This document shows positions 7,030 to 16,369 of a DNA stretch of 64,000 bases, in pieces. A program made the position numbers and the translations under genes. The notes beneath the pieces were generated by a model that ran no database searches, was not told where the DNA came from, and was given only the letters and a program-made list of their open reading frames with translations. Numbering within the stretch: the first letter of the stretch is position 1; every line of letters begins with the position of its first letter. The DNA is from Elizabethkingia miricola (GTDB lineage: Bacteria > Bacteroidota > Bacteroidia > Flavobacteriales > Weeksellaceae). The DNA lies in the NCBI RefSeq assembly GCF_001675285.1, contig NZ_LSGQ01000005.1, forward strand, positions 1 through 64,000, read 5' to 3'.

Positions 7030-9822
7030 TTGAACCTTTTCAAAAAATTTATATTAACCATATTTGTGGCGGGGATAACCATGTGTTATGCCCAGAAAAG
7101 TGCTGTCAGTATAGAAACGGATCAGAAACTTAGTGTCTTCAATGAAGACATGGTAAGTGTACTGCTTAAAATCAGTAATAATACAGAAATCGAAAGAAAT
7201 CTGGATGTAGATATACAGACGGTAAAGGGACTAAGAGTTATTAACAATATCTCTTCCATACATTTAAAGGCTAATGAAAAAGCTTTTTTACCTGTAAAAA
7301 TATTTGTAGAAAAGAACCAACCTGCTGGAACAGCAACTATAAAATATGCTATAACAGAGAGTAGTCTAACTTTAGCAACTGCCGAAACCAGTATGACAGT
7401 ACAGTCTAAACGCGGATTGAAAATTGTAGCCAACGAGCCTCAGGTACTGATGTATAAAGTGGGAGATTCTATAAAGATTTCCACACAGGTATATAATAGC
7501 GGAAACAGAGAGGAAAATGTAGAAGTAATTGCCAGTTTTCCACAAGCTGACGGGCGTGACCTTAGTTTTAGCAAGAAAATAAAACTGGAACCGTTTGTTA
7601 ATAAAGAAGTCAGTTTCTCTAAAATTGTGGATAAAGATCTCTTGAAAATGGAACTTTTTACTGTAAATGTAGCAGGACTGAATGCGGATAAAGAATTCTT
7701 TGGCAATGCTATTATTATCGTACAAAATGCCTTAGGGAACAGGAAATACGTAGACCCAGCTTTTATCAATTTTTACAGACCTGCATATCAGGTCAATCAT
7801 ATCAGTCTTAGCAGCCGGAATGCTTTTCTTAATTATGATTCCTCCTATAATCTAGATCTGCATACCGAATTTTATGCCGGTGGTATAAAAGGTATTGTTA
7901 ATGTAAACGGAACCTATTGGAGTAATAACAGCACAAAGCCTTTGTTTACCAATACCTGGGTAAGATTGGAAGGGAAAGGTGTAGGTGTGCAATTGGGTAA
8001 TCTTAATGCAAGCGATCTGGAAATAAACCTTGTAGGGCGTGGGGCTGAAGTTTCTGTTAATCCATTTACCAACAAAAGATCCGTGATCCGTGTTGGAACT
8101 GTTGAAAAAAGCTATAACCTGATTGATCCATTGGATCTTAATAATTCTTCGAGAGGATATTCTACTTATGCAAAATCATCCATTAGCCTCAATGAAAAAG
8201 AGTCTCTGGATAATTCGGTTATTCTGGATAATGACCCATACCAGCGAAGTTTTATCCTGATGAATGAATACCATTACAATAATAACAAACAGACATATTA
8301 TGATCTGAGATTGGGATATGGTTACACATCTACAAAAGGTGAAGTGTCTCATACGGCATCTTCTGTAGCTGCGGGACTAAATCTGAATACATCATTTAAT
8401 AAATATACTTTTAGTTCTAACAATTATTATAGTAGTAGTTACTATCCGGGAATTAGAAAAGGAAATACTGTTTTTGAGGAGCGTTTGTTCAGAAATTTTG
8501 ATAAATTCAATATCTGGGTAGGGTATAGCCTGAATAATTATAATCCTAAAAGTATTGATCCTCAATACCAATATAATACGGTTGCTAACCGTAGCAAGGT
8601 TGAAATGGGAACCAGCTTTACGATTGCCAGAAACACAAAACTTAGTATTATTCCGCAATGGAGCACAGAACGATCCAATGTGTTTGTTAATAGTAGCTTT
8701 CAGAGCATAAATGTAGACTTTAATACCGCTTTTATCAATACAGCCCTTAACTATACCAGTCCGGATTATAAAAGCAGCATTAACCTGGTTCTTTCGAATG
8801 GCTATTCCAGATATGTTGGATTTACCTCTAATAGTTTTATTTACAGGTTACAGGCTAACTGGTATTATAAAAATTTCATGCTGAGTGCCAATTACCAGAA
8901 AGGTAACTTTATGTTATATGAAGGTAATTATAACAATAGCCTTAGCGACAATACGGAGAGGATTTCTGCTATTGCCAATTATAAAATAAGCCTGCTTAAC
9001 AAACGTCTCAATGTGTTATTTGGTTCCATTTTTAACTCCGATAAATTTATTGGAAAAAGTTTTTCTTTTAATACCAACCTCGATTACCGGATTTTATCCG
9101 GAACTAAACTTTTTGCCAGCTATAATCTGAATAAATACCTGAACGGAGTATACAGATCTGCTAATAATTATTATCAGGTAGGTATTATCCAGGATTTGCC
9201 GAGTTTTGGAGAAGAAAAAAGTAGTGGTAAAACAGGAAATATAGAATTGTTTTTCTATTATGACCTTAATAATAACGGACAGTATGATCCTTCTGTAGAT
9301 CTGCCGGCGCAGGATTTGAAAACTAAAATTAACAATACCCTGTTTATTACACCAAAGAACGGAAATATAAAGTACAAGAAAGTACCTTATGGAACCTACA
9401 TGATAAAAGCAATGGAAGATAAATGGTATGCCGACGATATGAGGGTTACCGTGGACAGGAAAGATGTATTCCTTACAATTCCGCTGCAGAAAACAAGCAT
9501 GGTAAAAGGAAAAGTGCAGTATCAGGAAACTACTAAAACACAATATGAAGTAATAGAAGTCTTATCAGGACTTCCTGTAGTATTCCAGAATAATCAGTTT
9601 AAAAATTTTGTTTTCTACACCAATGAAAGAGGAGAATATTCAGCTTATTTGCCGGTAGGACATTATAAAGTATTTATAGATGGTAATGCACTGCAGAAGA
9701 ATGTATATGTAGAAGCCAATCAGACGGCAGATATCGCTGAAGGAAATACATCGGAGCTGAAACCTTTTATTCTGAAAGTTAAAGAAAGAAAGGTAGAAGT
9801 TAAGCGATTCGGAATTAAGTAA
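7030..9822 (+). CDS. Usher-like outer-membrane barrel protein
   Basis: 930 residues, TTG start (the next ATG lies inside the signal peptide, which runs to ...MCYAQ, residue 22). In order: two Ig-like/NEW-type beta-sandwich domains (~25-240), a long stretch of alternating Tyr/Asn-rich amphipathic strands typical of an outer-membrane barrel (~245-720), then two small C-terminal sandwich domains. The first of these holds 'FYYDLNNNGQYDPSVDLP' as in SdrD-B/prealbumin-like folds, and the second is a carboxypeptidase-regulatory-like domain (~830-910). FimD-type ushers have the same N-domain, barrel, C-domains order and similar size, but I cannot see FimD signature motifs, so the usher role is inferred from layout and operon. 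It is the last gene of the operon. Confidence 0.6.
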   Translation: MNLFKKFILTIFVAGITMCYAQKSAVSIETDQKLSVFNEDMVSVLLKISNNTEIERNLDVDIQTVKGLRVINNISSIHLKANEKAFLPVKIFVEKNQPAGTATIKYAITESSLTLATAETSMTVQSKRGLKIVANEPQVLMYKVGDSIKISTQVYNSGNREENVEVIASFPQADGRDLSFSKKIKLEPFVNKEVSFSKIVDKDLLKMELFTVNVAGLNADKEFFGNAIIIVQNALGNRKYVDPAFINFYRPAYQVNHISLSSRNAFLNYDSSYNLDLHTEFYAGGIKGIVNVNGTYWSNNSTKPLFTNTWVRLEGKGVGVQLGNLNASDLEINLVGRGAEVSVNPFTNKRSVIRVGTVEKSYNLIDPLDLNNSSRGYSTYAKSSISLNEKESLDNSVILDNDPYQRSFILMNEYHYNNNKQTYYDLRLGYGYTSTKGEVSHTASSVAAGLNLNTSFNKYTFSSNNYYSSSYYPGIRKGNTVFEERLFRNFDKFNIWVGYSLNNYNPKSIDPQYQYNTVANRSKVEMGTSFTIARNTKLSIIPQWSTERSNVFVNSSFQSINVDFNTAFINTALNYTSPDYKSSINLVLSNGYSRYVGFTSNSFIYRLQANWYYKNFMLSANYQKGNFMLYEGNYNNSLSDNTERISAIANYKISLLNKRLNVLFGSIFNSDKFIGKSFSFNTNLDYRILSGTKLFASYNLNKYLNGVYRSANNYYQVGIIQDLPSFGEEKSSGKTGNIELFFYYDLNNNGQYDPSVDLPAQDLKTKINNTLFITPKNGNIKYKKVPYGTYMIKAMEDKWYADDMRVTVDRKDVFLTIPLQKTSMVKGKVQYQETTKTQYEVIEVLSGLPVVFQNNQFKNFVFYTNERGEYSAYLPVGHYKVFIDGNALQKNVYVEANQTADIAEGNTSELKPFILKVKERKVEVKRFGIK

Positions 9823-9947
9823 TAATTTGCTTTATAGATGAACTAATTTTTGCGAGTGTTTTAGTATACTAATACTGATGTAAGAATCTTGATCATGACA
9901 TATATTATTATTTTAATACTTACCAACATCAAAATATTTATAGTTGA

Positions 9948-10105
9948 GATCCGAGCGAGACGCTCGAACCAACGAGAGAATTTACTTTTTACAAATTTTT
10001 AGGTTTTGAAACGTATGAGCTGTCAGGCTGAGCGAAGTCGAAGCCTAATTATTCAGGCGTTGCTTCTTAATGCTGGCGCGAGGATCTTGCTCGTGCTATA
10101 TATGG
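9948..10105. repeat. Intergenic repeat-like palindromes
   Basis: The 374-bp gap after the usher-like gene has no ORF but holds GC-rich short palindromes: CGAGCG-AGA-CGCTCG (about 9951-9967), AGGCT-GAGCGAAGTCGA-AGCCT (about 10026-10048), and a looser GCGAG...CTCG. The 'ctgagcgaagtcgaag' core resembles dispersed intergenic repeats common in flavobacterial genomes (recollection, not searched). The first palindrome may also stop transcription, since no other terminator is evident here. Confidence 0.4.
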
Positions 10106-10170
10106 TAAATTATCAATACAATTATTATTACAAAAACTTGAACTCCGTTTAGTCTAATAAGATATATAAA

Positions 10171-10196
10171 CAAAAAACCGGCTTATGCCGGTTTTG
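10171..10196 (-). terminator. Terminator of the phosphodiesterase gene
   Basis: AAAACCGGC-TTAT-GCCGGTTTT is a perfect 9-bp stem flanked by A and T runs, so it can act on both strands. On the minus strand it directly follows the stop codon of the gene at 10197. Confidence 0.85.
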
Positions 10197-11477
10197 TTAC
10201 TTTTTATTGAGTGTTTTTCCCAGTACTTTGATGTTTCCATCTATAGGAGCTGTAATTTTCAGGTTCAGAATCTCAGCGATAGCAGGATAGATATTTACAT
10301 TTACAAATGGTCTTATCTGCTGGTGTTGTTTAAATGCAGGACCCCATGCAAAGTAAGTTGCTTTCATTTCGGGTACTTTATACGGATTATAACCGTGTTT
10401 TCCTACCGGAGGATTTTTACCCGGATCTACCATAGCTTTTGTTCCGTTAGGTACCAGTATAATATCACCGATTCTTCTGTTTTTATCATCCGATTTGCTG
10501 TAGTGTAATCTTCCCGGGAAGTTCTTTGCCAGATATATTTTATAGCCTTCGTGCTTTTCTTTTCTTAACGCTTTATAAAGAGGCAAGATATCTGCTTCAT
10601 CTTTTGCAGTAATCCTTACAAAAGTATTGCTGTTCACTACTACAAATTTATTTCTGTCGATAATGGATGGAACTGTAATGTAATCTTTAGGATCTACTTT
10701 TATCATTCCATGGTCGGAAACAAATACAAAGTTGATAGGAAGGTTAAGTGGTTTTAATCCATCTACCAACTTCTGAACAGCACCATCTACATAATGTACA
10801 GCATCTTCAGTTTGTTTTGCATCGGGGCCGTAATGGTGGCCTTCATGATCTACTTCCGGGAAATATAGAGTAATGAAGTGTGGTCTTTTCTCTTCAGGAA
10901 GCTGTAACCAGTTTTTGATAATTTTTACCTTATCATCATCCGAAAATTTCTCGTGATATGGATAGTAATAAGAAGGTCTTGTTCCTCCGGCATCGCTCTC
11001 GGAACCTACCCAGAATAAACTGGCTGCGATCATTCCTTGCTTTTCGGCCAATCCCCATAATGGTAATCCTCCATACCAGCTGCCATCTGTAACTGTTTTA
11101 CTGCCTATTTTATACATTTCCTTTCTGTTAGGATCGTAGAAAATGTTATCCACAAGGCCATGGTGAGAAGGATACAATCCTGTTACAATGCTGTAGTGGT
11201 TTGGGAAGGTAATAGAAGGGTAGGACGGATACATTCCGTTTTTTGCCCATATACCGTTTTCTGCCAGGTTTAATAAATTCTTAGTATTATACTTCTGCAT
11301 ATAATCGTATCTGAATCCGTCTGCAGAAATAAGAATTACATAAGGTTTTTGCAGGGTTTCAGGAGCGTTTGTTCTTCCGGATATTACAACCTGTGTTGTA
11401 TCCACTGCAGGCTTTTGCGAGTAGCCAAAAACAGCTAACATTAAAGAGCCTATAACAAGAAACTTCTTCATTAACAT
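10197..11477 (-). CDS. Ectonucleotide pyrophosphatase/phosphodiesterase (alkaline phosphatase superfamily)
   Basis: A 426-residue exported enzyme; the signal peptide ends at ...AVFGYSQ. The type I phosphodiesterase fold is shown by 'VILISADGFRYDYM' (first metal Asp), the nucleophile region 'YPSITFPNHYSIVTGLYPSHHG' (Thr of ITFPN), 'FPEVDHEGHHYGPD' (Asp/His metal ligands), 'FVSDHGM' and a late His in 'GKHGYNP'. In the family these use two zinc ions to split nucleotide pyrophosphates or phosphodiesters in the periplasm or outside the cell. Start: ATG at 11477 or, more likely, the second Met at 11471 (MKKFLVIG). Monocistronic, with its own terminator. Confidence 0.9.
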   Translation of the reverse strand: MLMKKFLVIGSLMLAVFGYSQKPAVDTTQVVISGRTNAPETLQKPYVILISADGFRYDYMQKYNTKNLLNLAENGIWAKNGMYPSYPSITFPNHYSIVTGLYPSHHGLVDNIFYDPNRKEMYKIGSKTVTDGSWYGGLPLWGLAEKQGMIAASLFWVGSESDAGGTRPSYYYPYHEKFSDDDKVKIIKNWLQLPEEKRPHFITLYFPEVDHEGHHYGPDAKQTEDAVHYVDGAVQKLVDGLKPLNLPINFVFVSDHGMIKVDPKDYITVPSIIDRNKFVVVNSNTFVRITAKDEADILPLYKALRKEKHEGYKIYLAKNFPGRLHYSKSDDKNRRIGDIILVPNGTKAMVDPGKNPPVGKHGYNPYKVPEMKATYFAWGPAFKQHQQIRPFVNVNIYPAIAEILNLKITAPIDGNIKVLGKTLNKK

Positions 11478-11544
11478 AAAATTTTATCAAAGGTAAAACA
11501 TATAAAAGCTTTGCCAAAGGCTTGGGGATTAAATTTTCATCAAA

Positions 11545-11570
11545 TAAAAATCCCCGTCGAAATGACGGGG
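11545..11570 (-). terminator. Terminator of the rpoB-rpoC-DUF3467 unit
   Basis: CCCCGTC-GAAAT-GACGGGG is a perfect 7-bp GC stem; on the minus strand it is followed by ATTTTTA. It lies 28 bp after the DUF3467 stop. Confidence 0.9.
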
Positions 11571-11597
11571 ACCTATATATTAAAGTAGTTACTTTAA

Positions 11598-11903
11598 TTA
11601 AGCTTGAGGAGTGTTTTGTCCTAATACGAAAGGCTCAACTTCTTTAATTTCTCCGAATTGTTGTTCGTAAGAAGCGATGTTTTGCTGAAGCGCATTAAGA
11701 ACTCTCTTAGCGTGTAATGGAGCTAAGATAACTCTTGATCTAACTTTAGCTTGCTGTACACCTGGCATTAGTTGGATGAAATCCAAGATAAATTCAGATG
11801 GAGAGTGATTAACTAAAGCAAGATTTGCGTAAACACCAGCTGCTACCATTTCATTCAGTTCAATGTTGATGTTTCCGTCTTGTGGATTTTGGTTGTTGTC
11901 CAT
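11598..11903 (-). CDS. DUF3467 domain-containing protein
   Basis: A 101-residue cytoplasmic protein. The segment 'GVYANLALVNHSPSEFILDF' followed by 'RVILAPLHAKRVLNALQQNI' is the DUF3467 signature. The family has no proven function; its place just downstream of rpoC is commonly seen in Flavobacteriia (known from genome context). It is probably co-transcribed with rpoC across an 89-bp gap that holds a long inverted repeat, and a strong terminator follows. Confidence 0.88.
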   Translation of the reverse strand: MDNNQNPQDGNINIELNEMVAAGVYANLALVNHSPSEFILDFIQLMPGVQQAKVRSRVILAPLHAKRVLNALQQNIASYEQQFGEIKEVEPFVLGQNTPQA

Positions 11904-11932
11904 TTTTGTTAATTATTTTTGTTTAAAATTTA

Positions 11933-11979
11933 AAATTTGAGATTGTGAAAGTATAAAAATAAATTCAAATCTCAAATTT
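11933..11979. other. Long inverted repeat between rpoC and DUF3467 genes
   Basis: AAATTTGAGATT (11933-11944) and AATCTCAAATTT (11968-11979) form a perfect 12-bp AT-rich stem with a 23-nt loop. There is no U tract, so it is not a classical terminator. It may be an mRNA processing or stability element. Confidence 0.4.
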
Positions 11980-11992
11980 CAAATTATTAATT

Positions 11993-14900
11993 TTAATTTA
12001 TATCCTCAAATTCCTTTGTAGAACCTACAATGATATTCTGATATTGCTTAAGACCTGTACCTGCAGGGATTCTGTGACCTACAATTACATTTTCTTTAAG
12101 ACCATTCAGATCATCTACTTTACCAGACACTGCTGCCTCGTTAAGTACTTTAGTAGTTTCCTGGAAGGAAGCTGCAGACATGAAGGATTTAGTTTGAAGA
12201 GCTGCTCTTGTAATACCTTGTAATACAGGCTGTGCTGTAGCTGGTAAAGCTTCTCTTACTTCAACTAATTCCTGATCTTCACGCTTCAACTTAGAGTTCT
12301 CGTCTCTTAGTTCTCTTGCAGTAATCATCTGACCAGATTTGAATTCTTTAGAATCTCCTGGGTTAATAACTACTTTAAGACCGAATACTCTTTCGTTTTC
12401 TTCGATGAAGTCATTCTTGTGCTCAAGGCTGCCTTCAAGGAATTGAGTATCACCACCATCAACGATTTCTACTTTAGTCATCATCTGACGAACGATGATC
12501 TCGAAGTGCTTATCATCAATTTTTACCCCCTGTAGACGGTAAACTTCCTGAATCTCATTTACTAAATATTCCTGTACCGCAGTTGGTCCTTTAATGCTTA
12601 GGATGTCATCCGGAGTAACGGATCCATCAGAAAGTGGAGAACCTGCACGTACGAAGTCATTTTCCTGTACAAGGATCTGGTTAGATAATTTTACAAGATA
12701 TTTCTTGATCTCACCAGTTTTAGCTTCAACAACAAGTTCACGGTTACCTCTCTTGATTTTACCGTAAGATACTACACCGTCGATTTCAGTAACAACCGCT
12801 GGGTTAGATGGGTTACGAGCTTCGAATAATTCGGTAACTCTTGGAAGACCCCCGGTGATATCCCCTGCTTTAGCAGATTTTCTTGGGATTTTGATTAAGA
12901 CTTTACCAGCCTTAATTTTCTCACCATCGTTAACCATTAAGTGGGCACCAACCGGAAGGTTGTAAGATTTCTGCTCAATACCTTTAGCATCTACCACTCT
13001 AAGAGTAGGTACTGCTTTTTTGTTTCTGGAATCAGAGATTACTTTTTCCTCGAAACCGGTTTGTTCGTCAATTTCCAATTGGAAAGAAACCCCTTGAATA
13101 ATATCTTCGTATTCAACCTTACCTGATGTTTCAGCAATGATTACCGCGTTATACGGATCCCACTTACAGATAAGATCTCCTTTACTTACTTTGTCACCAG
13201 GTTTTACAGCAAGCTCAGCACCATAAGGTACGTTCGCCGTCATAATTACTGTTCTGGTTTCGTTATCCATTACCAAACGGAATTCAGTAGAACGGGAAAC
13301 AACGATATCTGTTGTGTTACCATCTTCACCTTCACTCTTAATGGTTCTTACTTCGTCCATTTCTACGATACCATCACGTTTTGCAACGATAGATGGGTTT
13401 TCAGAAATGTTACCCGCAGTACCCCCTTGGTGGAAGGTTCTCAATGTTAACTGTGTACCAGGCTCACCAATGGATTGTGCAGCGATAACACCTACAGCTT
13501 CACCCATGTGGATCATTTTACCTGTTGCCAGGTTTCTACCATAACACTTCGCACAAATACCTCTCTTAGTTTCACAAGTTAACGGAGAACGAGCTTCTAC
13601 AGATTCGATACCTGCAGCTTCAATTTTCTTCGCTAATTTCTCATCAATAAGTTGATCAGCTTCTACCAATAATTCATCGGTTTCAGGATCATAGATATTG
13701 TGAAGAGAAACTCTACCTAATACTCTTTCAGAGATTTTCTCAACGATTTCGTCATTTTTCTTCAATGGCGTAATCTCCACACCTCTTAATGTACCACAGT
13801 CGTCAACAGTAACGATAACGTCCTGAGCAACGTCTACCAAACGACGAGTCAGGTAACCCGCATCGGCAGTTTTAAGAGCGGTATCCGCAAGACCCTTACG
13901 TGCACCGTGGGTAGAGATAAAGTACTCCAAGATGGAAAGACCTTCCTTAAAGTTAGCCACAATCGGGTTTTCGATAATCTCCGCCCCAACTGAACCAGCT
14001 TTTTGTGGTTTTGCCATTAGACCTCTCATACCGGATAACTGACGAATCTGTTCCTTAGAACCCCTCGCCCCAGAGTCAAGCATCATAAATACTGAGTTGA
14101 AACCACCTTGATCAGACTTCATTCTGTCCATAATCATTTCAGTAAGCTTCGCGTTGGTATTTGTCCAAACGTCGATTACCTGGTTGTAACGTTCAGTATC
14201 GGTGATAAGACCCATGTTATAGTTAGCCTTAATCTCATCTACATTTTCAACAGCACTAGCAATCATGGTTTTCTTTTCAGCAGGAACCACGATATCTCCA
14301 AGGCTAAATGAAAGACCTCCTTTGAATGCGTTGGTGTAACCAAGATCTTTCATATCATCAAGGAACTTTACAGTAGTAGGGAAATCAGTTTCATCCAAAA
14401 TTCTACCGATAACGTTTCTTAATGACTTCTTAGTCAATAACTCATCAATATAACCTACTTGTTTTGGTACAATCTGGTTGAATAGAATTCTACCAACAGT
14501 TGTAGGAGTCAGTCTTGTTACTAATTCACCGTTTTCTTTAACTGGTAAACGGCATTTTACTTTAGCGTTCAACGATACTTGTCCTTCTGCATAAGCAATC
14601 TCTACCTCTTCAGGTGAGTAGAATGCTAAGCCTTCTCCTTTTACTTTGTTTGTATCTGTTGAATGCGCTTCTTTGGTCATGAAGTAAAGACCCAATACCA
14701 TGTCCTGAGAAGGTACCGTAATTGGAGAACCATTCGCAGGGTTTAGGATATTTTGGGAACCTAACATCAATAACTGAGCTTCCAGGATAGCTTCAGGACC
14801 TAGTGGTAAGTGTACTGCCATCTGGTCACCATCGAAGTCGGCGTTGAATGCCGTTGTTACTAGCGGGTGAAGTTGGATAGCCTTACCTTCGATCATCTTA

Positions 14901-16255
14901 GGCTGGAATGCCTGGATACCTAAACGGTGAAGGGTAGGTGCCCTGTTCAGAAGAACCGGGTGTCCTTTCATTACGTTTTCTAAGATATCATAAACAACAG
15001 GTTCTTTTCTGTCGATGATTCTCTTAGCAGATTTTACAGTTTTTACAATACCTCTCTCGATTAGTTTTCTAATGATAAATGGTTTGTAAAGTTCAGCTGC
15101 CATATCTTTTGGAAGACCACACTCGTGTAGTTGCAAGCTTGGACCTACAACAATTACCGAACGAGCAGAGTAGTCAACCCTTTTACCTAATAAGTTCTGA
15201 CGGAAACGACCTTGCTTACCTTTCAATGAATCAGAAAGAGATTTCAATGGTCTGTTAGATTCAGACTTAACAGCAGAAGATTTTCTGGTGTTATCGAATA
15301 ATGAATCTACTGCTTCCTGAAGCATACGCTTCTCGTTTCTTAAGATTACTTCCGGAGCTTTGATCTCTAAAAGTCTCTTCAGACGGTTATTTCTGATGAT
15401 AACTCTTCTGTAAAGGTCATTTAAGTCGGAAGTAGCGAAACGTCCACCATCCAATGGAACTAGTGGTCTTAATTCTGGTGGTATAACCGGAAGAACACGC
15501 ATTACCATCCACTCAGGGCGGTTGATCATTCTTGTATTAGCACCTCTCAATGCTTCTACAACAGAAAGTCTCTTTAATGCTTCAGTTCTTCTTTGTTTTG
15601 AAGATTCGTTGTGTGCTCTGTGTCTTAGGTCATAAGAAAGCGCATCAAGATCGATTCTTCTCAACATTTCCTCGATAGCTTCAGCCCCCATCTTCGCAAC
15701 GAATTTGTTAGGATCTGAATCATCCAGGTATTGGTTTTCTTGTGGAAGCGTATCTAAAGTATCAAGATATTCTTCTTCAGTTAAGAATTCCATTTCGTCG
15801 AAATCGGAACCATCAGCTTTTCTAGCGATACCTTGTTGGATTACTACATATCTTTCGTAGTAGATAATCATATCCAATTTCTTGGAAGGTAAACCTAGTA
15901 AGTAACCAATTTTGTTAGGTAAAGAACGGAAATACCAGATGTGTGCAACAGGAACAACCAAACTGATGTGCCCGATACGCTCACGTCTTACTTTTTTCTC
16001 AGTTACTTCAACCCCACAACGGTCGCAAACGATACCCTTGTAACGGATTCTTTTATATTTACCACAAGCACATTCGTAATCCTTTACAGGACCGAATATT
16101 TTTTCGCAGAACAAACCATCTCTTTCAGGTTTGTGTGTACGATAGTTAATCGTTTCTGGCTTTAGAACCTCTCCTCTTGATTCCTGAAGAATAGACTCTG
16201 GAGAAGCTAAACCAATCGTGATTTTACTAAATCTACTTGTTTTATTTTTTGACAT
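11993..16255 (-). CDS. rpoC: DNA-directed RNA polymerase subunit beta'
   Basis: About 1420 residues from the ATG at 16255 ([20 protein letters not shown]). The frame is open 72 nt further upstream, but that extension is AT-rich leader and is rejected. Visible: N-terminal zinc finger '[20 protein letters not shown]', the catalytic Mg loop [14 protein letters not shown], the bridge-helix/trigger-loop region and '[17 protein letters not shown]', plus the second zinc site '[13 protein letters not shown]'. It forms the RNA polymerase core with RpoB, alpha and omega. It follows rpoB by 114 bp on the same strand. Confidence 0.98.
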   Translation of the reverse strand: MSKNKTSRFSKITIGLASPESILQESRGEVLKPETINYRTHKPERDGLFCEKIFGPVKDYECACGKYKRIRYKGIVCDRCGVEVTEKKVRRERIGHISLVVPVAHIWYFRSLPNKIGYLLGLPSKKLDMIIYYERYVVIQQGIARKADGSDFDEMEFLTEEEYLDTLDTLPQENQYLDDSDPNKFVAKMGAEAIEEMLRRIDLDALSYDLRHRAHNESSKQRRTEALKRLSVVEALRGANTRMINRPEWMVMRVLPVIPPELRPLVPLDGGRFATSDLNDLYRRVIIRNNRLKRLLEIKAPEVILRNEKRMLQEAVDSLFDNTRKSSAVKSESNRPLKSLSDSLKGKQGRFRQNLLGKRVDYSARSVIVVGPSLQLHECGLPKDMAAELYKPFIIRKLIERGIVKTVKSAKRIIDRKEPVVYDILENVMKGHPVLLNRAPTLHRLGIQAFQPKMIEGKAIQLHPLVTTAFNADFDGDQMAVHLPLGPEAILEAQLLMLGSQNILNPANGSPITVPSQDMVLGLYFMTKEAHSTDTNKVKGEGLAFYSPEEVEIAYAEGQVSLNAKVKCRLPVKENGELVTRLTPTTVGRILFNQIVPKQVGYIDELLTKKSLRNVIGRILDETDFPTTVKFLDDMKDLGYTNAFKGGLSFSLGDIVVPAEKKTMIASAVENVDEIKANYNMGLITDTERYNQVIDVWTNTNAKLTEMIMDRMKSDQGGFNSVFMMLDSGARGSKEQIRQLSGMRGLMAKPQKAGSVGAEIIENPIVANFKEGLSILEYFISTHGARKGLADTALKTADAGYLTRRLVDVAQDVIVTVDDCGTLRGVEITPLKKNDEIVEKISERVLGRVSLHNIYDPETDELLVEADQLIDEKLAKKIEAAGIESVEARSPLTCETKRGICAKCYGRNLATGKMIHMGEAVGVIAAQSIGEPGTQLTLRTFHQGGTAGNISENPSIVAKRDGIVEMDEVRTIKSEGEDGNTTDIVVSRSTEFRLVMDNETRTVIMTANVPYGAELAVKPGDKVSKGDLICKWDPYNAVIIAETSGKVEYEDIIQGVSFQLEIDEQTGFEEKVISDSRNKKAVPTLRVVDAKGIEQKSYNLPVGAHLMVNDGEKIKAGKVLIKIPRKSAKAGDITGGLPRVTELFEARNPSNPAVVTEIDGVVSYGKIKRGNRELVVEAKTGEIKKYLVKLSNQILVQENDFVRAGSPLSDGSVTPDDILSIKGPTAVQEYLVNEIQEVYRLQGVKIDDKHFEIIVRQMMTKVEIVDGGDTQFLEGSLEHKNDFIEENERVFGLKVVINPGDSKEFKSGQMITARELRDENSKLKREDQELVEVREALPATAQPVLQGITRAALQTKSFMSAASFQETTKVLNEAAVSGKVDDLNGLKENVIVGHRIPAGTGLKQYQNIIVGSTKEFEDIN

Positions 16256-16369
16256 TGTTTTTTTTGATTTAAAGATTAAAAGATTGAAAGATTCAAAAAT
16301 TAGTTTTGAAATAGCTTTCGCTCTCAAATTTGGAGTTACTTAATTTTTTAAATAATTAAATCTTTTAAT

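Noticed and set aside
9094-9543. 149-codon frame antisense to the usher-like gene
   Set aside because: Shadow of a strand-rich coding region; Phe/Ile-rich nonsense.
16256-16327. N-terminal extension of rpoC
   Set aside because: Translated leader; the [12 protein letters not shown] start is the conserved beginning of flavobacterial RpoC.
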